Positions 7,160 to 14,848 are shown, numbered from the stretch's first letter. The stretch: 17,873 nt of DNA from Chloroflexota bacterium (GCA_016199405.1 JACQGS010000316.1:1-17873), one strand, 5' to 3'. The notes: generated by a model not told the origin, from the letters alone. Numbers and translations are program-made.

Positions 7160-8866
7160 TTACGGCTTCTTCGCCGCGATCCACCATTCGTGCCGGTTAT
7201 TCAGCGAACCCGCCGCCGACGGCGTATAGCCGTTCAGTCGCTTGGAAAAGCCGGCGATGGTTTTGCTAAAGAACAAGATCCCGCTTGGGACCTCATCGGC
7301 AATAATCTCCTGCATCTTGAAGTACGCATCCTTGCGTTTGCTTTGATCGAGTGTGTTCAGCGCGTCGTCAATGATTTTGTCGAGATCTTTGTTGCTGTAG
7401 CGGTTCAAGTTGAACGCGCTGCCGGAATCCGTGTGCCACATCACTTTTTGATTCGGATCCACGCCCCACGAAAAACCGACGAGGAACACTTCATAATCGC
7501 GCGTGCCGTCCGGCGTCGCGCCGATGCGTTTCAAAAACGCGTTGAATTCCTCGGTCGCGGTCTTGGCTTCGACGCCAATGTCTTTCCAGTTGGATTGCAT
7601 CGCGACGATGGCGGCTTCGCGCACTTTGTTGCCGGCATTCGTCCACAACGTGAACGACATTTTCTTGCCGTCTTTCGCGCGAATGCCGTCCGCGCCCTTC
7701 TTCCAGCCGGCTTCCTCTAACAGCGCTTCGGCTTTCTTCGCGTCGTAGGTGTACACCGGCTTGTTGTCTTTGTTGTACGCCCACGAAATCGGCGGGATCA
7801 CCGTATTCGCGACGGTGCCATAGCCAAAGAGCTGGCTATCCACAATCGCTTTGCGGTCAATCGCGTACAACAATGCCTGCCGAACTTTTTTGTCGAGGAA
7901 GAGCGTGCTCTTCGCCGGATCCATTTGGAACGCGAAGAACGTGAAGCCGAACACATCGTAATCCACGACGTTCAAGCCCTCGACTTTTTTCGCTTCGGCG
8001 GCTTGCGCGGCGTCAATGGCTCCCCAATCAATCTCGCCCGTCTTCAGTTGCGCGAAGAGCGCGGTCGAATCGGGCACGACCTTGTAGGTGTATTGACCGA
8101 GTTTCGGTTTGCCCTTGAAATAGTTGGGATTCGCGACCAGCGTGATGTGGTCGTCCTTCACCCATTCCTTGAACATGAAAGGACCGGTGTAAACCGGTTT
8201 CTTGGTGTTGAATTCGTGATCGGTGAAGGCTTTACCAACAGAAGTGCCCAAAATGCTCTTGGGCAGAATACCGTAGCCATAATCGGAGACGAGCGTATCC
8301 GCTTTGACTTTACCATAGGTGAATTCGATGGTGTAGTCGTCAATGACTTTGATGCCATCTTTGGTGCCAAACGCGGTTTCCATCTGCGAGCGGCGCGGCG
8401 AGGCGTTGTCTTTCTCGAAGATGGAATCGTAGGTGTACTTGACATCCGCTGCCGTCATTTCTTTGCCGTCGTGGAACTTGACGCCCTTGCGGAGTTTGAA
8501 CGTGACTTTGAGATTGTCCGGCGCGACGGTGAACGATTCGCAGAGATCACATTCGGGAGTCAGATCGCGCTTGACTTGCAACAATCCGTTGCTCAAGAAA
8601 TCAACGATGCGTCCCGACGCGGTGTCGGACACAAGTATCGAGTTCAGCGTCTTGGCATCCGCGAACGATCCTTCGATCAACGTATTGCCTTCTTCAATTT
8701 TCGGCGCGGCCGTCGCGCTGGGCGCGGGCGGGGGTTGGGGCGCCGCCGGCACAGCGGTCGGCGCGGCTGTTGGCGCGGGCGCGGGCGTCGCTACCGGCGC
8801 GGGCGCGCACGCGGCAATCAACACGAGCAAAGCCGCGAGCGCGGTCAGAACAATGTACTTTTTCAT
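7160..8866 (-). CDS. Oligopeptide-type ABC transporter solute-binding lipoprotein (SBP2)
   Basis: This is a 568-residue solute-binding protein of family 5, expected to be anchored outside the membrane and to deliver a peptide or similar solute to the permeases encoded downstream. The frame is open upstream, but ATG at 8866 follows AGGAGGAGAAGG and begins a lipoprotein signal (MKKYIVLTALAALLVLIAAC, Cys20) with an Ala/Pro linker to about residue 55. The family motifs appear in normal order: LKVTFKLRKGVKFHDG with TAADV (119-142), YTGPFMFKEW (226-235), VPDSTALFAQLKTGEIDW (264-281), KKVRQALLYAIDR (326-338) and YTYDAKKAEALLEEAG (372-387). The length is typical. Its promoter, leader, ribosome site and signal-peptide DNA resemble those of SBP1. 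The substrate cannot be told from sequence. Confidence 0.94.
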   Translation of the reverse strand: MKKYIVLTALAALLVLIAACAPAPVATPAPAPTAAPTAVPAAPQPPPAPSATAAPKIEEGNTLIEGSFADAKTLNSILVSDTASGRIVDFLSNGLLQVKRDLTPECDLCESFTVAPDNLKVTFKLRKGVKFHDGKEMTAADVKYTYDSIFEKDNASPRRSQMETAFGTKDGIKVIDDYTIEFTYGKVKADTLVSDYGYGILPKSILGTSVGKAFTDHEFNTKKPVYTGPFMFKEWVKDDHITLVANPNYFKGKPKLGQYTYKVVPDSTALFAQLKTGEIDWGAIDAAQAAEAKKVEGLNVVDYDVFGFTFFAFQMDPAKSTLFLDKKVRQALLYAIDRKAIVDSQLFGYGTVANTVIPPISWAYNKDNKPVYTYDAKKAEALLEEAGWKKGADGIRAKDGKKMSFTLWTNAGNKVREAAIVAMQSNWKDIGVEAKTATEEFNAFLKRIGATPDGTRDYEVFLVGFSWGVDPNQKVMWHTDSGSAFNLNRYSNKDLDKIIDDALNTLDQSKRKDAYFKMQEIIADEVPSGILFFSKTIAGFSKRLNGYTPSAAGSLNNRHEWWIAAKKP

Positions 8867-9099
8867 TTCCTTCTCCTCCTCAATTTTTGGTGCAAGATTG
8901 CCGCAAGCAAAGAGGTGCAGATCACCACTCGATCGAAATTGTAAACGGAGAACCAGCGGGGAGAAAAATTCAGAGAGCAGAGGGTGCGCGAAGGGTTCGG
9001 AAAATAGCGCAAGATCGGCGCGCGCAGGCACAAATTCTCTCCCTCCCGATGAGTGGAGCATCTTCTTCGAGCCGTCACCTCCTCCTACAAACAGATCGC
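8867..9099 (-). ncRNA. Candidate structured 5' leader of SBP2 mRNA
   Basis: This is the roughly 233-nt untranslated leader between the predicted transcription start and the SBP2 ATG. Block 1 (9048-9083) starts about 16 nt from the expected 5' end and contains AGGAGGTG followed by GAAGAAGATGCTCCACTC. Block 2 (8918-8930, GAGTGGTGATCTG on the minus strand) begins 52 nt upstream of the ATG, the same distance as in SBP1. CCACUCAUCG in block 1 can pair with CGAUCGAGUGG at block 2 with one bulged base. The pairing and any regulatory role are inference. A short upstream reading frame (GTG at the end of AGGAGGTG) is an alternative, but its spacing to the ribosome site is poor. Confidence 0.5.
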
Positions 9100-9105
9100 G
9101 TCGAG

Positions 9106-9134
9106 ATTATAGGGGAACCATCAGCAGGTGTCAA
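9106..9134 (-). promoter_or_regulatory. Sigma-70-type promoter of the SBP2-permease unit
   Basis: TTGACA (9134-9129) and TATAAT (9111-9106) on the minus strand are separated by exactly 17 bases, a perfect consensus. The -35 box begins one base after the T-run of the upstream terminator, so the two units are insulated back to back. Transcription should start near 9099. Confidence 0.88.
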
Positions 9135-9135
9135 C

Positions 9136-9168
9136 AAAAAAGACAGGGCGATGGTGCCCATCGCCCTG
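9136..9168 (-). terminator. Intrinsic terminator of the SBP3 unit
   Basis: On the minus strand CAGGGCGATGG pairs perfectly with CCATCGCCCTG (11 bp, 9168-9158 with 9154-9144) around a three-base loop, followed by TCTTTTTT. It lies 52 bases past the SBP3 stop. Both the stem and the T-run are textbook. Confidence 0.9.
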
Positions 9169-9220
9169 GCGGGAGTCATCATTCAATCTTACGCACCACC
9201 CGCGCGACAAGATTCATCCA

Positions 9221-11038
9221 CTATTCTTTCACGTCCCACTCTTCTACGTTCCACAATTCACTATTGTGCGTCGCGTTCGGCTTGAGGTTCAGGACGCGCG
9301 GGTTCGACGCGCTGACCTTGAGTCGCGGATAAAGCGGAAGAAACGGCACATCGCGATTCAGAATCTTGAGCGCGGTCTGGGCGAACTTGATCCGGGAATC
9401 GCGATCCAAATTATTGAAATAACCGGTCGCGGCAACATCATACTCGGCGTTGCAATAGCCGGTATTGTTTTGTCCAATAAATCCATTCGCGCGCGACGGG
9501 GCTTGATCACACCGGTATAAATTGACCGGCACCTGAGTATCGTTGCGCCACGCGAATTGAATCACGTCAAAACTTTGTCCGCTCAAGTACGTGTCCTCTC
9601 TGCCGCGCGCAAACAGCGCGCTGGCGAGCACGTAATCAAAGCGCACCTCGATCCCGACGGCGCGCAGATTGTCGCGGAAAACTTGCGCGATCGTTTCGAC
9701 CGGCTTGTTATTCGCCAGCCCGGTGAACGCGATCGCGAAACGCTGCCCGGCTTTGGCACGAATTCCATCCGCGCCTTTCACCCAACCGGCTTGATCAAGC
9801 AATGCCTCGGCTTTTTTCGGATCATACGCGTACGGCTCCAACGCGCCGGCAGCGGCGAACGCCCAATGTGCGCGCGCGATCAGCGTATCCAAGAGCGGCA
9901 CTTTGCCAAATACGACGCGGTCGGCAATTTCTTTGCGATTCAGCGCGTACGCCACCGCTTGCCGCACGCGCACGTCGTTGAAAAATGTTGGACGCGGGCG
10001 CGCGGCTTTCTCCGGCGTGACATTAAAATCGAGATGTTCCCACACCGGACTCGCGGTGAAGTAGCCGCGCAATAAATTGCGGCTGTCCGCGCGCTCGATA
10101 AACGCGACTTGCTCCACCCCTAACGCATCCTGCGTAATCACATCGCAATCGCCGGCGATGCCCTGCGTCAGCGCGTCATTCACGTCCGGAATAAAACGAA
10201 AAATCAGCCGATCCACTTTGGGCAAACCTTCTGCGGCGCGGAAATAATTGGGGTTCTTTTCCAACTCGATGTGATCACCAGCGATCCACTCTTTCATCTT
10301 GAACGCGCCGTACGCCAACGGCTTGCGCGCATACTCATTCGTTTTCAAATCCGCGGACGCGACATTTTTCAACAGGTGAACCGGCAGCGGCATAAAGAAC
10401 GCACTATTGTAGTCTGGATAGAAAAACCCCGGCATGCCCGTCCACATCACGGACAATTCATTCGTCGCCGTGTAACTCGCGGTGCGATCGAACAAATAGC
10501 GATTGACGATGCCGGAATTTTTGTCCTTGAGCAGCGTGTAACCAAAGACCGCATCGGCGGCATTGAGCGGCGCACCGTCTTCCCATTTCAAACCGGCTTT
10601 CAGCTTGAACGTCGCGCTCACTTGATCCAATTCCAGATCGCGCTCGGCTTTCACGACTTCGCCGTCTGCGTTTACCATCGCCTCGCCGCGATTGACTTTC
10701 ACCTTCGCCACTTTCGCGTCGCCGTCCTTGACGTTGGGAAGTTTTTCGAGGATCACCGGCTGATAATCGTAATCACGATTATCCATCGGTCCGTCCATCA
10801 ACGCTTCCAGAACATGCGCGGCAGCCAGCCGCGTCGTGCCGCCGGGCAAAAGCGTTTCCGGCTCCGCGCCCATGCAAATCGTCAACGACTTGGGCGCGGT
10901 TACTTTGCGCGGCGGCGTCGCCGTCACGACTTTTTCGACGACGCGCTCAACCGTTTCAACCGAGACCGGCGGCGGCGCGGCGCACGCCGCGAGCATCAAC
11001 GCACTGACGATCCAACACCAACGTCCAGACTCTTTCAT
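9221..11038 (-). CDS. Oligopeptide-type ABC transporter solute-binding lipoprotein (SBP3)
   Basis: This is a 605-residue solute-binding protein of family 5. The lipoprotein signal ends in LMLAAC (Cys19), and the linker VSVETVERVVEKVVTAT is a style often seen in Chloroflexota binding lipoproteins. The motifs are in normal order: SATFKLKAGLKWEDG with NAADAV (141-164), YGAFKMKEW and ELEKNPNYF (243-266), VRVRQAVAYALNRKEIADR (356-374) and YAYDPKKAEALLDQAGW (403-419). Residues about 102-135 form a charged insertion before the WEDG strand. The ATG overlaps the stop of the membrane-protein gene before it (ATGA), and GAGGGG lies 7 bases upstream, so the two are probably translationally coupled. It differs from SBP1 and SBP2 in signal peptide, linker and lack of the shared leader. 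No permease gene accompanies it. Confidence 0.92.
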   Translation of the reverse strand: MKESGRWCWIVSALMLAACAAPPPVSVETVERVVEKVVTATPPRKVTAPKSLTICMGAEPETLLPGGTTRLAAAHVLEALMDGPMDNRDYDYQPVILEKLPNVKDGDAKVAKVKVNRGEAMVNADGEVVKAERDLELDQVSATFKLKAGLKWEDGAPLNAADAVFGYTLLKDKNSGIVNRYLFDRTASYTATNELSVMWTGMPGFFYPDYNSAFFMPLPVHLLKNVASADLKTNEYARKPLAYGAFKMKEWIAGDHIELEKNPNYFRAAEGLPKVDRLIFRFIPDVNDALTQGIAGDCDVITQDALGVEQVAFIERADSRNLLRGYFTASPVWEHLDFNVTPEKAARPRPTFFNDVRVRQAVAYALNRKEIADRVVFGKVPLLDTLIARAHWAFAAAGALEPYAYDPKKAEALLDQAGWVKGADGIRAKAGQRFAIAFTGLANNKPVETIAQVFRDNLRAVGIEVRFDYVLASALFARGREDTYLSGQSFDVIQFAWRNDTQVPVNLYRCDQAPSRANGFIGQNNTGYCNAEYDVAATGYFNNLDRDSRIKFAQTALKILNRDVPFLPLYPRLKVSASNPRVLNLKPNATHNSELWNVEEWDVKE

Positions 11039-11925
11039 TCGATTTCCCCTCGCTCAAGATTAATCACGCGCGGCGTGCGCCGACAAACGCCCCACGCCAA
11101 ATGATACAGCGCGTACAGTTCCCACGCAAACGGAATATAACCGAAATAGCCCAACAGCGGCATCTCAAAAATTTTGGCAAAGCCAAAATAGGGGACCGCA
11201 TAAGTCCATTTGGGCAACGCGTAGAAATTCCACATCTCCCAAAAAAATCCGCCAATCAATGCCGCGAGCGCCAGCGCGACCGGCATGCGCCAATCGCCGC
11301 GCGCCGTGTCCGCAATCAACGACGCGCGTCCACGCAAGGCATTCAGCGGATCCACGAGCAAAAATAGCCAGACCCACGTCAACGGAAACGCGACGCGCGG
11401 CGCGAGCACGATCGCGGCAAAGCCGAACGCGCCGGCGTACATCATGAGCCAAAGCACGCGCGGAGAAATCGCAAAGCGCCGCTGTGCGCGGAATCGCGCG
11501 AGCCGCGGAAACGTCGAGACCAGTTCGGTCGTTTCAAATACAGCCGGGATGACGGTGGCGAAATTGATCGTCGCGACTAGAATAATCTGCGCAATCGAAT
11601 AATCTTCCGCGCCGATATAGATCCAATTGAGCACAAAATTGTTCAGCCCTTCAAACACCCACCAGCTGGGCGCACTGAGCAGGAACAACGCGGCAAATTC
11701 GCGCGGCGCGCGCGTCAGGAGCGACGAGCCCTTGCGCCAAACGACCAAGCCATCGACCGCGAGAATGTAGCCCAGCCATTGCGGAAAGAACGCATACTCG
11801 CCGAGAACGCCCCAATGCGTCCACGAGGCGTACCAAAAAAACGCGGCGAGCGCGACGCCGAAAAAGAAATGGAGCGAGAATTTCCATGGGCGCGACGTAA
11901 TTGGAATTTCTGAAACTTGAGACAT
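11035..11925 (-). CDS. Polytopic membrane protein of unknown function
   Basis: This is a 296-residue, strongly hydrophobic protein with roughly seven or eight membrane segments and many aromatic residues (for example FFFGVALAAFFWYASW, FFPQWLGYILAVDGLVVW, LMMYAGAFGFAAIVLA and WVWLFLLVDPLNAL). The C-terminal part, FFWEMWNFYALPKWTYAVPY followed by FEMPLLGYFGYIPFAWELYA, is the most distinctive stretch and looks conserved, but I cannot attach a function to it. I chose ATG at 11925. A TTG at 11955 that overlaps the upstream stop (TTGA) would add 10 residues and is a real alternative, because neither start has a clear ribosome site. The gene overlaps the SBP3 start, suggesting that they are made together. 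Confidence 0.75.
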   Translation of the reverse strand: MSQVSEIPITSRPWKFSLHFFFGVALAAFFWYASWTHWGVLGEYAFFPQWLGYILAVDGLVVWRKGSSLLTRAPREFAALFLLSAPSWWVFEGLNNFVLNWIYIGAEDYSIAQIILVATINFATVIPAVFETTELVSTFPRLARFRAQRRFAISPRVLWLMMYAGAFGFAAIVLAPRVAFPLTWVWLFLLVDPLNALRGRASLIADTARGDWRMPVALALAALIGGFFWEMWNFYALPKWTYAVPYFGFAKIFEMPLLGYFGYIPFAWELYALYHLAWGVCRRTPRVINLERGEIE

Positions 11926-11951
11926 GCAGATTCGCGAGATTACGCGGGCAA

Positions 11952-12296
11952 TCAATTGGGTTTCACATCTCGTTCTTGAAAATCCATGATGCTCATCTTA
12001 CCCGTTTCGAAAATCTGCCAAAAGTGTTCTTCGTCTCGCCCGGAAAGCGCAAAGTACTGAGCATAAGTCAGCCCGCCAACAAACTCTTCATCCGGCCGCG
12101 GCGGCGTGCCGCCGCGTTTCTTGATCGCCAAGTCGCGGTAATAGGCAATTGCTTCGAGTTCGGGCGCGGAAGCCGGTTCCACGGTTTGCAGGTTAGGCCC
12201 AAGTTGCATTAGTTGTGCCGGTTCGTCCGGCGAAAACCGTCTGACAATTCCGGCGATTGCCACCCCGCGCGGAGAAATAGTTGTTGTTCTTGTCAT
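11952..12296 (-). CDS. Small protein of unknown function
   Basis: This is a 114-residue soluble protein with no signal peptide, membrane segment or motif that I recognise. The ATG at 12296 follows GGGAGTGAG at suitable spacing; an upstream TTG (12335) is less likely. It contains SAPELEAIAYYRDLAIKKRG, probably helical, followed by a Pro-rich link and an aromatic C-terminal part (YAQYFALSGRDEEHFWQIFE). It is first in the unit that continues with the membrane protein and SBP3, with 26 bases between it and the chosen ATG of the next gene. Confidence 0.6.
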   Translation of the reverse strand: MTRTTTISPRGVAIAGIVRRFSPDEPAQLMQLGPNLQTVEPASAPELEAIAYYRDLAIKKRGGTPPRPDEEFVGGLTYAQYFALSGRDEEHFWQIFETGKMSIMDFQERDVKPN

Positions 12297-12367
12297 TTGC
12301 TCACTCCCGGCAGAGAGGATACCCTTTTGGATCAAGTCCCTGCAATCATTCCTTTGGGATTAGTGGT

Positions 12368-12376
12368 ATTATAGCA
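12368..12376 (-). promoter_or_regulatory. Extended -10 promoter of the 12296-9221 unit
   Basis: TGCTATAAT on the minus strand is a perfect -10 box with the TGn extension. The -35 region at 17 bases (TTGGAG) matches poorly, which is common for extended -10 promoters. The distance to the ATG at 12296 gives a leader of about 65 nt. Confidence 0.65.
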
Positions 12377-12502
12377 TTCTCCCACCCACCCTCCAAACCG
12401 CCCGCCGTTTCTGGTCACACCAATGCATTTGCGCGTTTCAATGACATGGTTCGAGAGAAAAGTTCAACGATTTCCTGATGAAAAGAAATCGCGCCTGACT
12501 GA

Positions 12503-12531
12503 TTTACAGACCGTTGCGAGTATGGTAGAAT
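12503..12531 (+). promoter_or_regulatory. Promoter of the moxR-like gene cluster
   Basis: TTTACA (12503-12508) and TAGAAT (12526-12531) are separated by 17 bases, each one base off consensus. The direct repeat CGTTGCGAG occurs at 12512-12520 and 12532-12540, exactly 20 bases apart and flanking the -10 box, so it could bind a regulator. The GGAGAGG ribosome site and the ATG at 12559 follow directly, which makes the leader very short. Confidence 0.65.
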
Positions 12532-12558
12532 CGTTGCGAGATACCGGAGAGGAAATCG

Positions 12559-13509
12559 ATGACAACTATTCCAGAAATTCAACGCGCGGCGGACAAAATT
12601 CGCGAGAACGTGAATCGCGTCATCGTCGGCAAATCGGAGGTAGTCGATCTCGCGATCGTCGCGCTGTTGTGCGAAGGGCACATTTTGTTTGAGGATGTGC
12701 CCGGCATCGGCAAAACGACGATGGCGAAAGCGCTGGCACGTTCGTTGGGCGCGACGTTCCGGCGCATTCAGTTCACGCCGGATTTATTGCCGAGTGATGT
12801 CACTGGCTTGGCGGTCTATAATCAAAAGACGCAGGAGTTTGATTTCAAACCCGGACCGATTATGACCCAACTCTTGCTGGCGGACGAAATCAATCGCGCA
12901 ACGCCGCGCACGCAATCCGCGTTATTGGAAGCGATGCAGGAACGCCAACTCACGGTGGACGGCACGACGCGTGTGTTGCCGCGCCCCTTTCTCGTTTTGG
13001 CAACGCAAAACCCGATTGAACTCGAAGGCACGTTCCCATTGCCGGAAGCGCAAATTGACCGGTTTATGCTCAAGTTGAAACTCGGTTATCCAACCGAAGC
13101 CGAAGAGAACGAGATCATATTGCGTTTTGAACGCGAAGAGCCGTTGGAGAATTTGCCAGCCGTGGTGGATGCGGCGGCAATTTCCGAAATGCAACAGGCG
13201 GTGCGGAGCGTGCGCGTCGAAGCCTCCGTGCGCGAATATATCGTGCAAGTCGTTCGCGCGACGCGCGCGCACGCGTCGGTCGAACTCGGGTCGAGTCCGC
13301 GCGGCTCGCTCAACTTATATCGCGGCGCGCAGGCGCTCGCGGCAATCCGTGGACGCGCGTACGTGATCCCGGACGATCCCAAAATTCTCGCGCCGTATGT
13401 TTTGACGCATCGCATCATGATCGGCGCGCAGACGCGCTTGCGCGGGCGGAGCGCGGAGCAGATTGTGAAAGAAGTGGTGGAGTCGGTGCCGGTGCCGGTG
13501 GAGCAATAA
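12559..13509 (+). CDS. MoxR-family AAA+ ATPase
   Basis: This is a 316-residue cytoplasmic AAA+ ATPase of the MoxR type, a chaperone-like family that often acts with von Willebrand A or DUF58 partners in maturing enzyme or envelope complexes. The ATG follows GGAGAGG at 7 bases. Visible motifs are Walker A in EDVPGIGKTT (45-54), Walker B LLLADEINRA (105-114) and sensor 1 LATQNPIE (147-154), with the typical TFPLPEAQIDRFMLKL after it. The C-terminal lid contains SSPRGSLNLYRGAQ, the sensor-2 region. Length and motif spacing are normal. The genes after it encode DUF58 and DUF4129 proteins, the usual neighbours of this family. Confidence 0.95.
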   Translation: MTTIPEIQRAADKIRENVNRVIVGKSEVVDLAIVALLCEGHILFEDVPGIGKTTMAKALARSLGATFRRIQFTPDLLPSDVTGLAVYNQKTQEFDFKPGPIMTQLLLADEINRATPRTQSALLEAMQERQLTVDGTTRVLPRPFLVLATQNPIELEGTFPLPEAQIDRFMLKLKLGYPTEAEENEIILRFEREEPLENLPAVVDAAAISEMQQAVRSVRVEASVREYIVQVVRATRAHASVELGSSPRGSLNLYRGAQALAAIRGRAYVIPDDPKILAPYVLTHRIMIGAQTRLRGRSAEQIVKEVVESVPVPVEQ

Positions 13510-13527
13510 AGACATCAGAATTCAGAT

Positions 13528-13579
13528 GACAGACAACAGACCAATCCTGAATTACTGACAATCTGCTGTCTGTTGTCTG
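13528..13579. repeat. Inverted repeat in moxR-DUF58 spacer
   Basis: CAGACAACAGAC (13530-13541) and its exact complement GTCTGTTGTCTG (13568-13579) flank a 26-base spacer. The whole spacer (13510-13597) is built of related words (GACAGACAACAG, CTGAATTACTGACAATCTG) and differs in composition from the genes on either side. There is no T-run, so transcription probably continues into the DUF58 gene. Confidence 0.6.
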
Positions 13580-13597
13580 CTATCTTTCATCTTACGA

Positions 13598-14785
13598 ATG
13601 TTCAATTCCTCTTGGTTGCGCTTCGCCGCGCTGATGGTTCTATTTGGCGTCGTGGTCAAAAGCCCGGCGTTGATCGTTCTCGCGGTTTTGCTCCTCACGA
13701 TTATTCCGGTCGCGTGGGCGTGGAATCGCGTCGCGTTGTATCGCGTCAGTTACGATCGCGCGTTGAGCGAGCATCGCGTTTTTGTCGGCGAGACGATCGA
13801 TCTCAGCGTGCGCGTGGGCAATCGTAAACTGTTGCCGCTCGCATGGGTGCGCGTCGACGATCAATTTCCCTCGGCGCTGCCGCCGGCGCACAAAGAACTC
13901 GCGCCGTCGCACATTCCACTCACCGGTTTTCTCGTGCACCGCGCCGCGCTCGGACCGTTTGAACGCGCGCGGTGGGATTATCGAATGAATTGCCATCGGC
14001 GCGGCTATTACACGTTGGGTCCAGCGCGCGTTCGCTCCGGCGATTTGTTTGGCTTGTTCGAGCAAAGCGCGACGCTCGCGCGCACCGATCGTTTGATCGT
14101 TTATCCGCGCCTCGAGCCGATGGAGGAATGGGGTTTGCCGGCAAAAGATCCGCTCGGCGATGTGAAAGCGCGCGTGCCGATCTTTGCCGATCCGACGCGC
14201 CCGCGCGGCGTGCGCGATTATCACCCCGACGACGCGCCCAAGCATATCCATTGGCGGGCGAGCGCGCGGCGCGGCGAATTGCAAGTCAAGCAATATGATC
14301 CGACGATTGACTATCAATGGATGTTGTTTGTGAATGTCGCGACGTTTGCGCAAGCATGGCAGGGCACCGACCCGGAAAAGTTGGAACGCGTCATTAGTCT
14401 CGCCGCATCGATTGCCAATTACGCGTCGGAAAATAAATTTGCGGTGGGGCTGATCGCGAACGGCACGTGGCCCGAATCGGACCAACGGCTCAAAATCCTG
14501 CCGAGTCGCGATCCGAATCATTTGCGGCACATTCTAGAAGCGCTCGCCGCGATCACGTCGTTTGTCACGACGCCGATTGAAAATTTATTGCGGAACGAAT
14601 CGCCCAAACTGTCGTGGGGCGCAACGCTGGTGATGATCACGTCGGTCGTGACGGACGAAATTCTCGCCGAGATGGCGCGGCTGCGCCAAGTGGGTCGCCG
14701 GCTCGCGTTGATTTCGTTGGATGAAGCGTGGACGCCGCGCGAGTTGGAAGGGATTGTGGTGAGGCAAGCAAAAAGTCAAAAGTAA
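13598..14785 (+). CDS. DUF58-domain membrane-associated protein
   Basis: This 395-residue protein has two N-terminal membrane segments (about residues 6-43), a beta-rich part (about 45-165, with RRGYYTLGPARVRSGDLFGLF, typical of this family) and the DUF58 core GVRDYHPDDAPKHIHWRASA (204-223) followed by RRGELQVKQYDP, after which a von Willebrand A-like fold is expected. DUF58 proteins usually occur with MoxR ATPases; their exact biochemical role is not settled. The ATG at 13598 lacks a visible ribosome site, and the 88-base spacer before it is a repeat-like tract. The last codons (AKSQK) are read from a short AAAAGTC-type repeat that continues past the stop, so the C-terminus may have been remodelled by it. 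Confidence 0.93.
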   Translation: MFNSSWLRFAALMVLFGVVVKSPALIVLAVLLLTIIPVAWAWNRVALYRVSYDRALSEHRVFVGETIDLSVRVGNRKLLPLAWVRVDDQFPSALPPAHKELAPSHIPLTGFLVHRAALGPFERARWDYRMNCHRRGYYTLGPARVRSGDLFGLFEQSATLARTDRLIVYPRLEPMEEWGLPAKDPLGDVKARVPIFADPTRPRGVRDYHPDDAPKHIHWRASARRGELQVKQYDPTIDYQWMLFVNVATFAQAWQGTDPEKLERVISLAASIANYASENKFAVGLIANGTWPESDQRLKILPSRDPNHLRHILEALAAITSFVTTPIENLLRNESPKLSWGATLVMITSVVTDEILAEMARLRQVGRRLALISLDEAWTPRELEGIVVRQAKSQK

Positions 14786-14848
14786 AAAGGCAAAAGTGGG
14801 GATCGCCGGGAGACTTTGAACTTGAAATTTGGAACTTGGGACTTGCGC
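14768..14848. repeat. Degenerate short tandem words between DUF58 and DUF4129 genes
   Basis: AAAAAGTCAAAAGTAAAAAGG (from about 14769) is a degenerate run of AAAAGTC-like units. After GGGGATCGCCGGGAGA comes a second run of GAACTTG-like units (about 14817-14845). The first run forms the end of the DUF58 gene and the second the start of the DUF4129 gene. Confidence 0.6.

Noticed and set aside
8867..9061. N-terminal extension of SBP2 by 65 residues
   Set aside because: The upstream part is the 5' leader; the lipoprotein signal and AGGAGGAGAAGG support 8866 as the start.
8433..9332. Plus-strand open frame across the SBP2 start and leader
   Set aside because: It runs antisense to the signal peptide, leader, promoter and terminator of the minus-strand units, and its product shows no recognisable domain.
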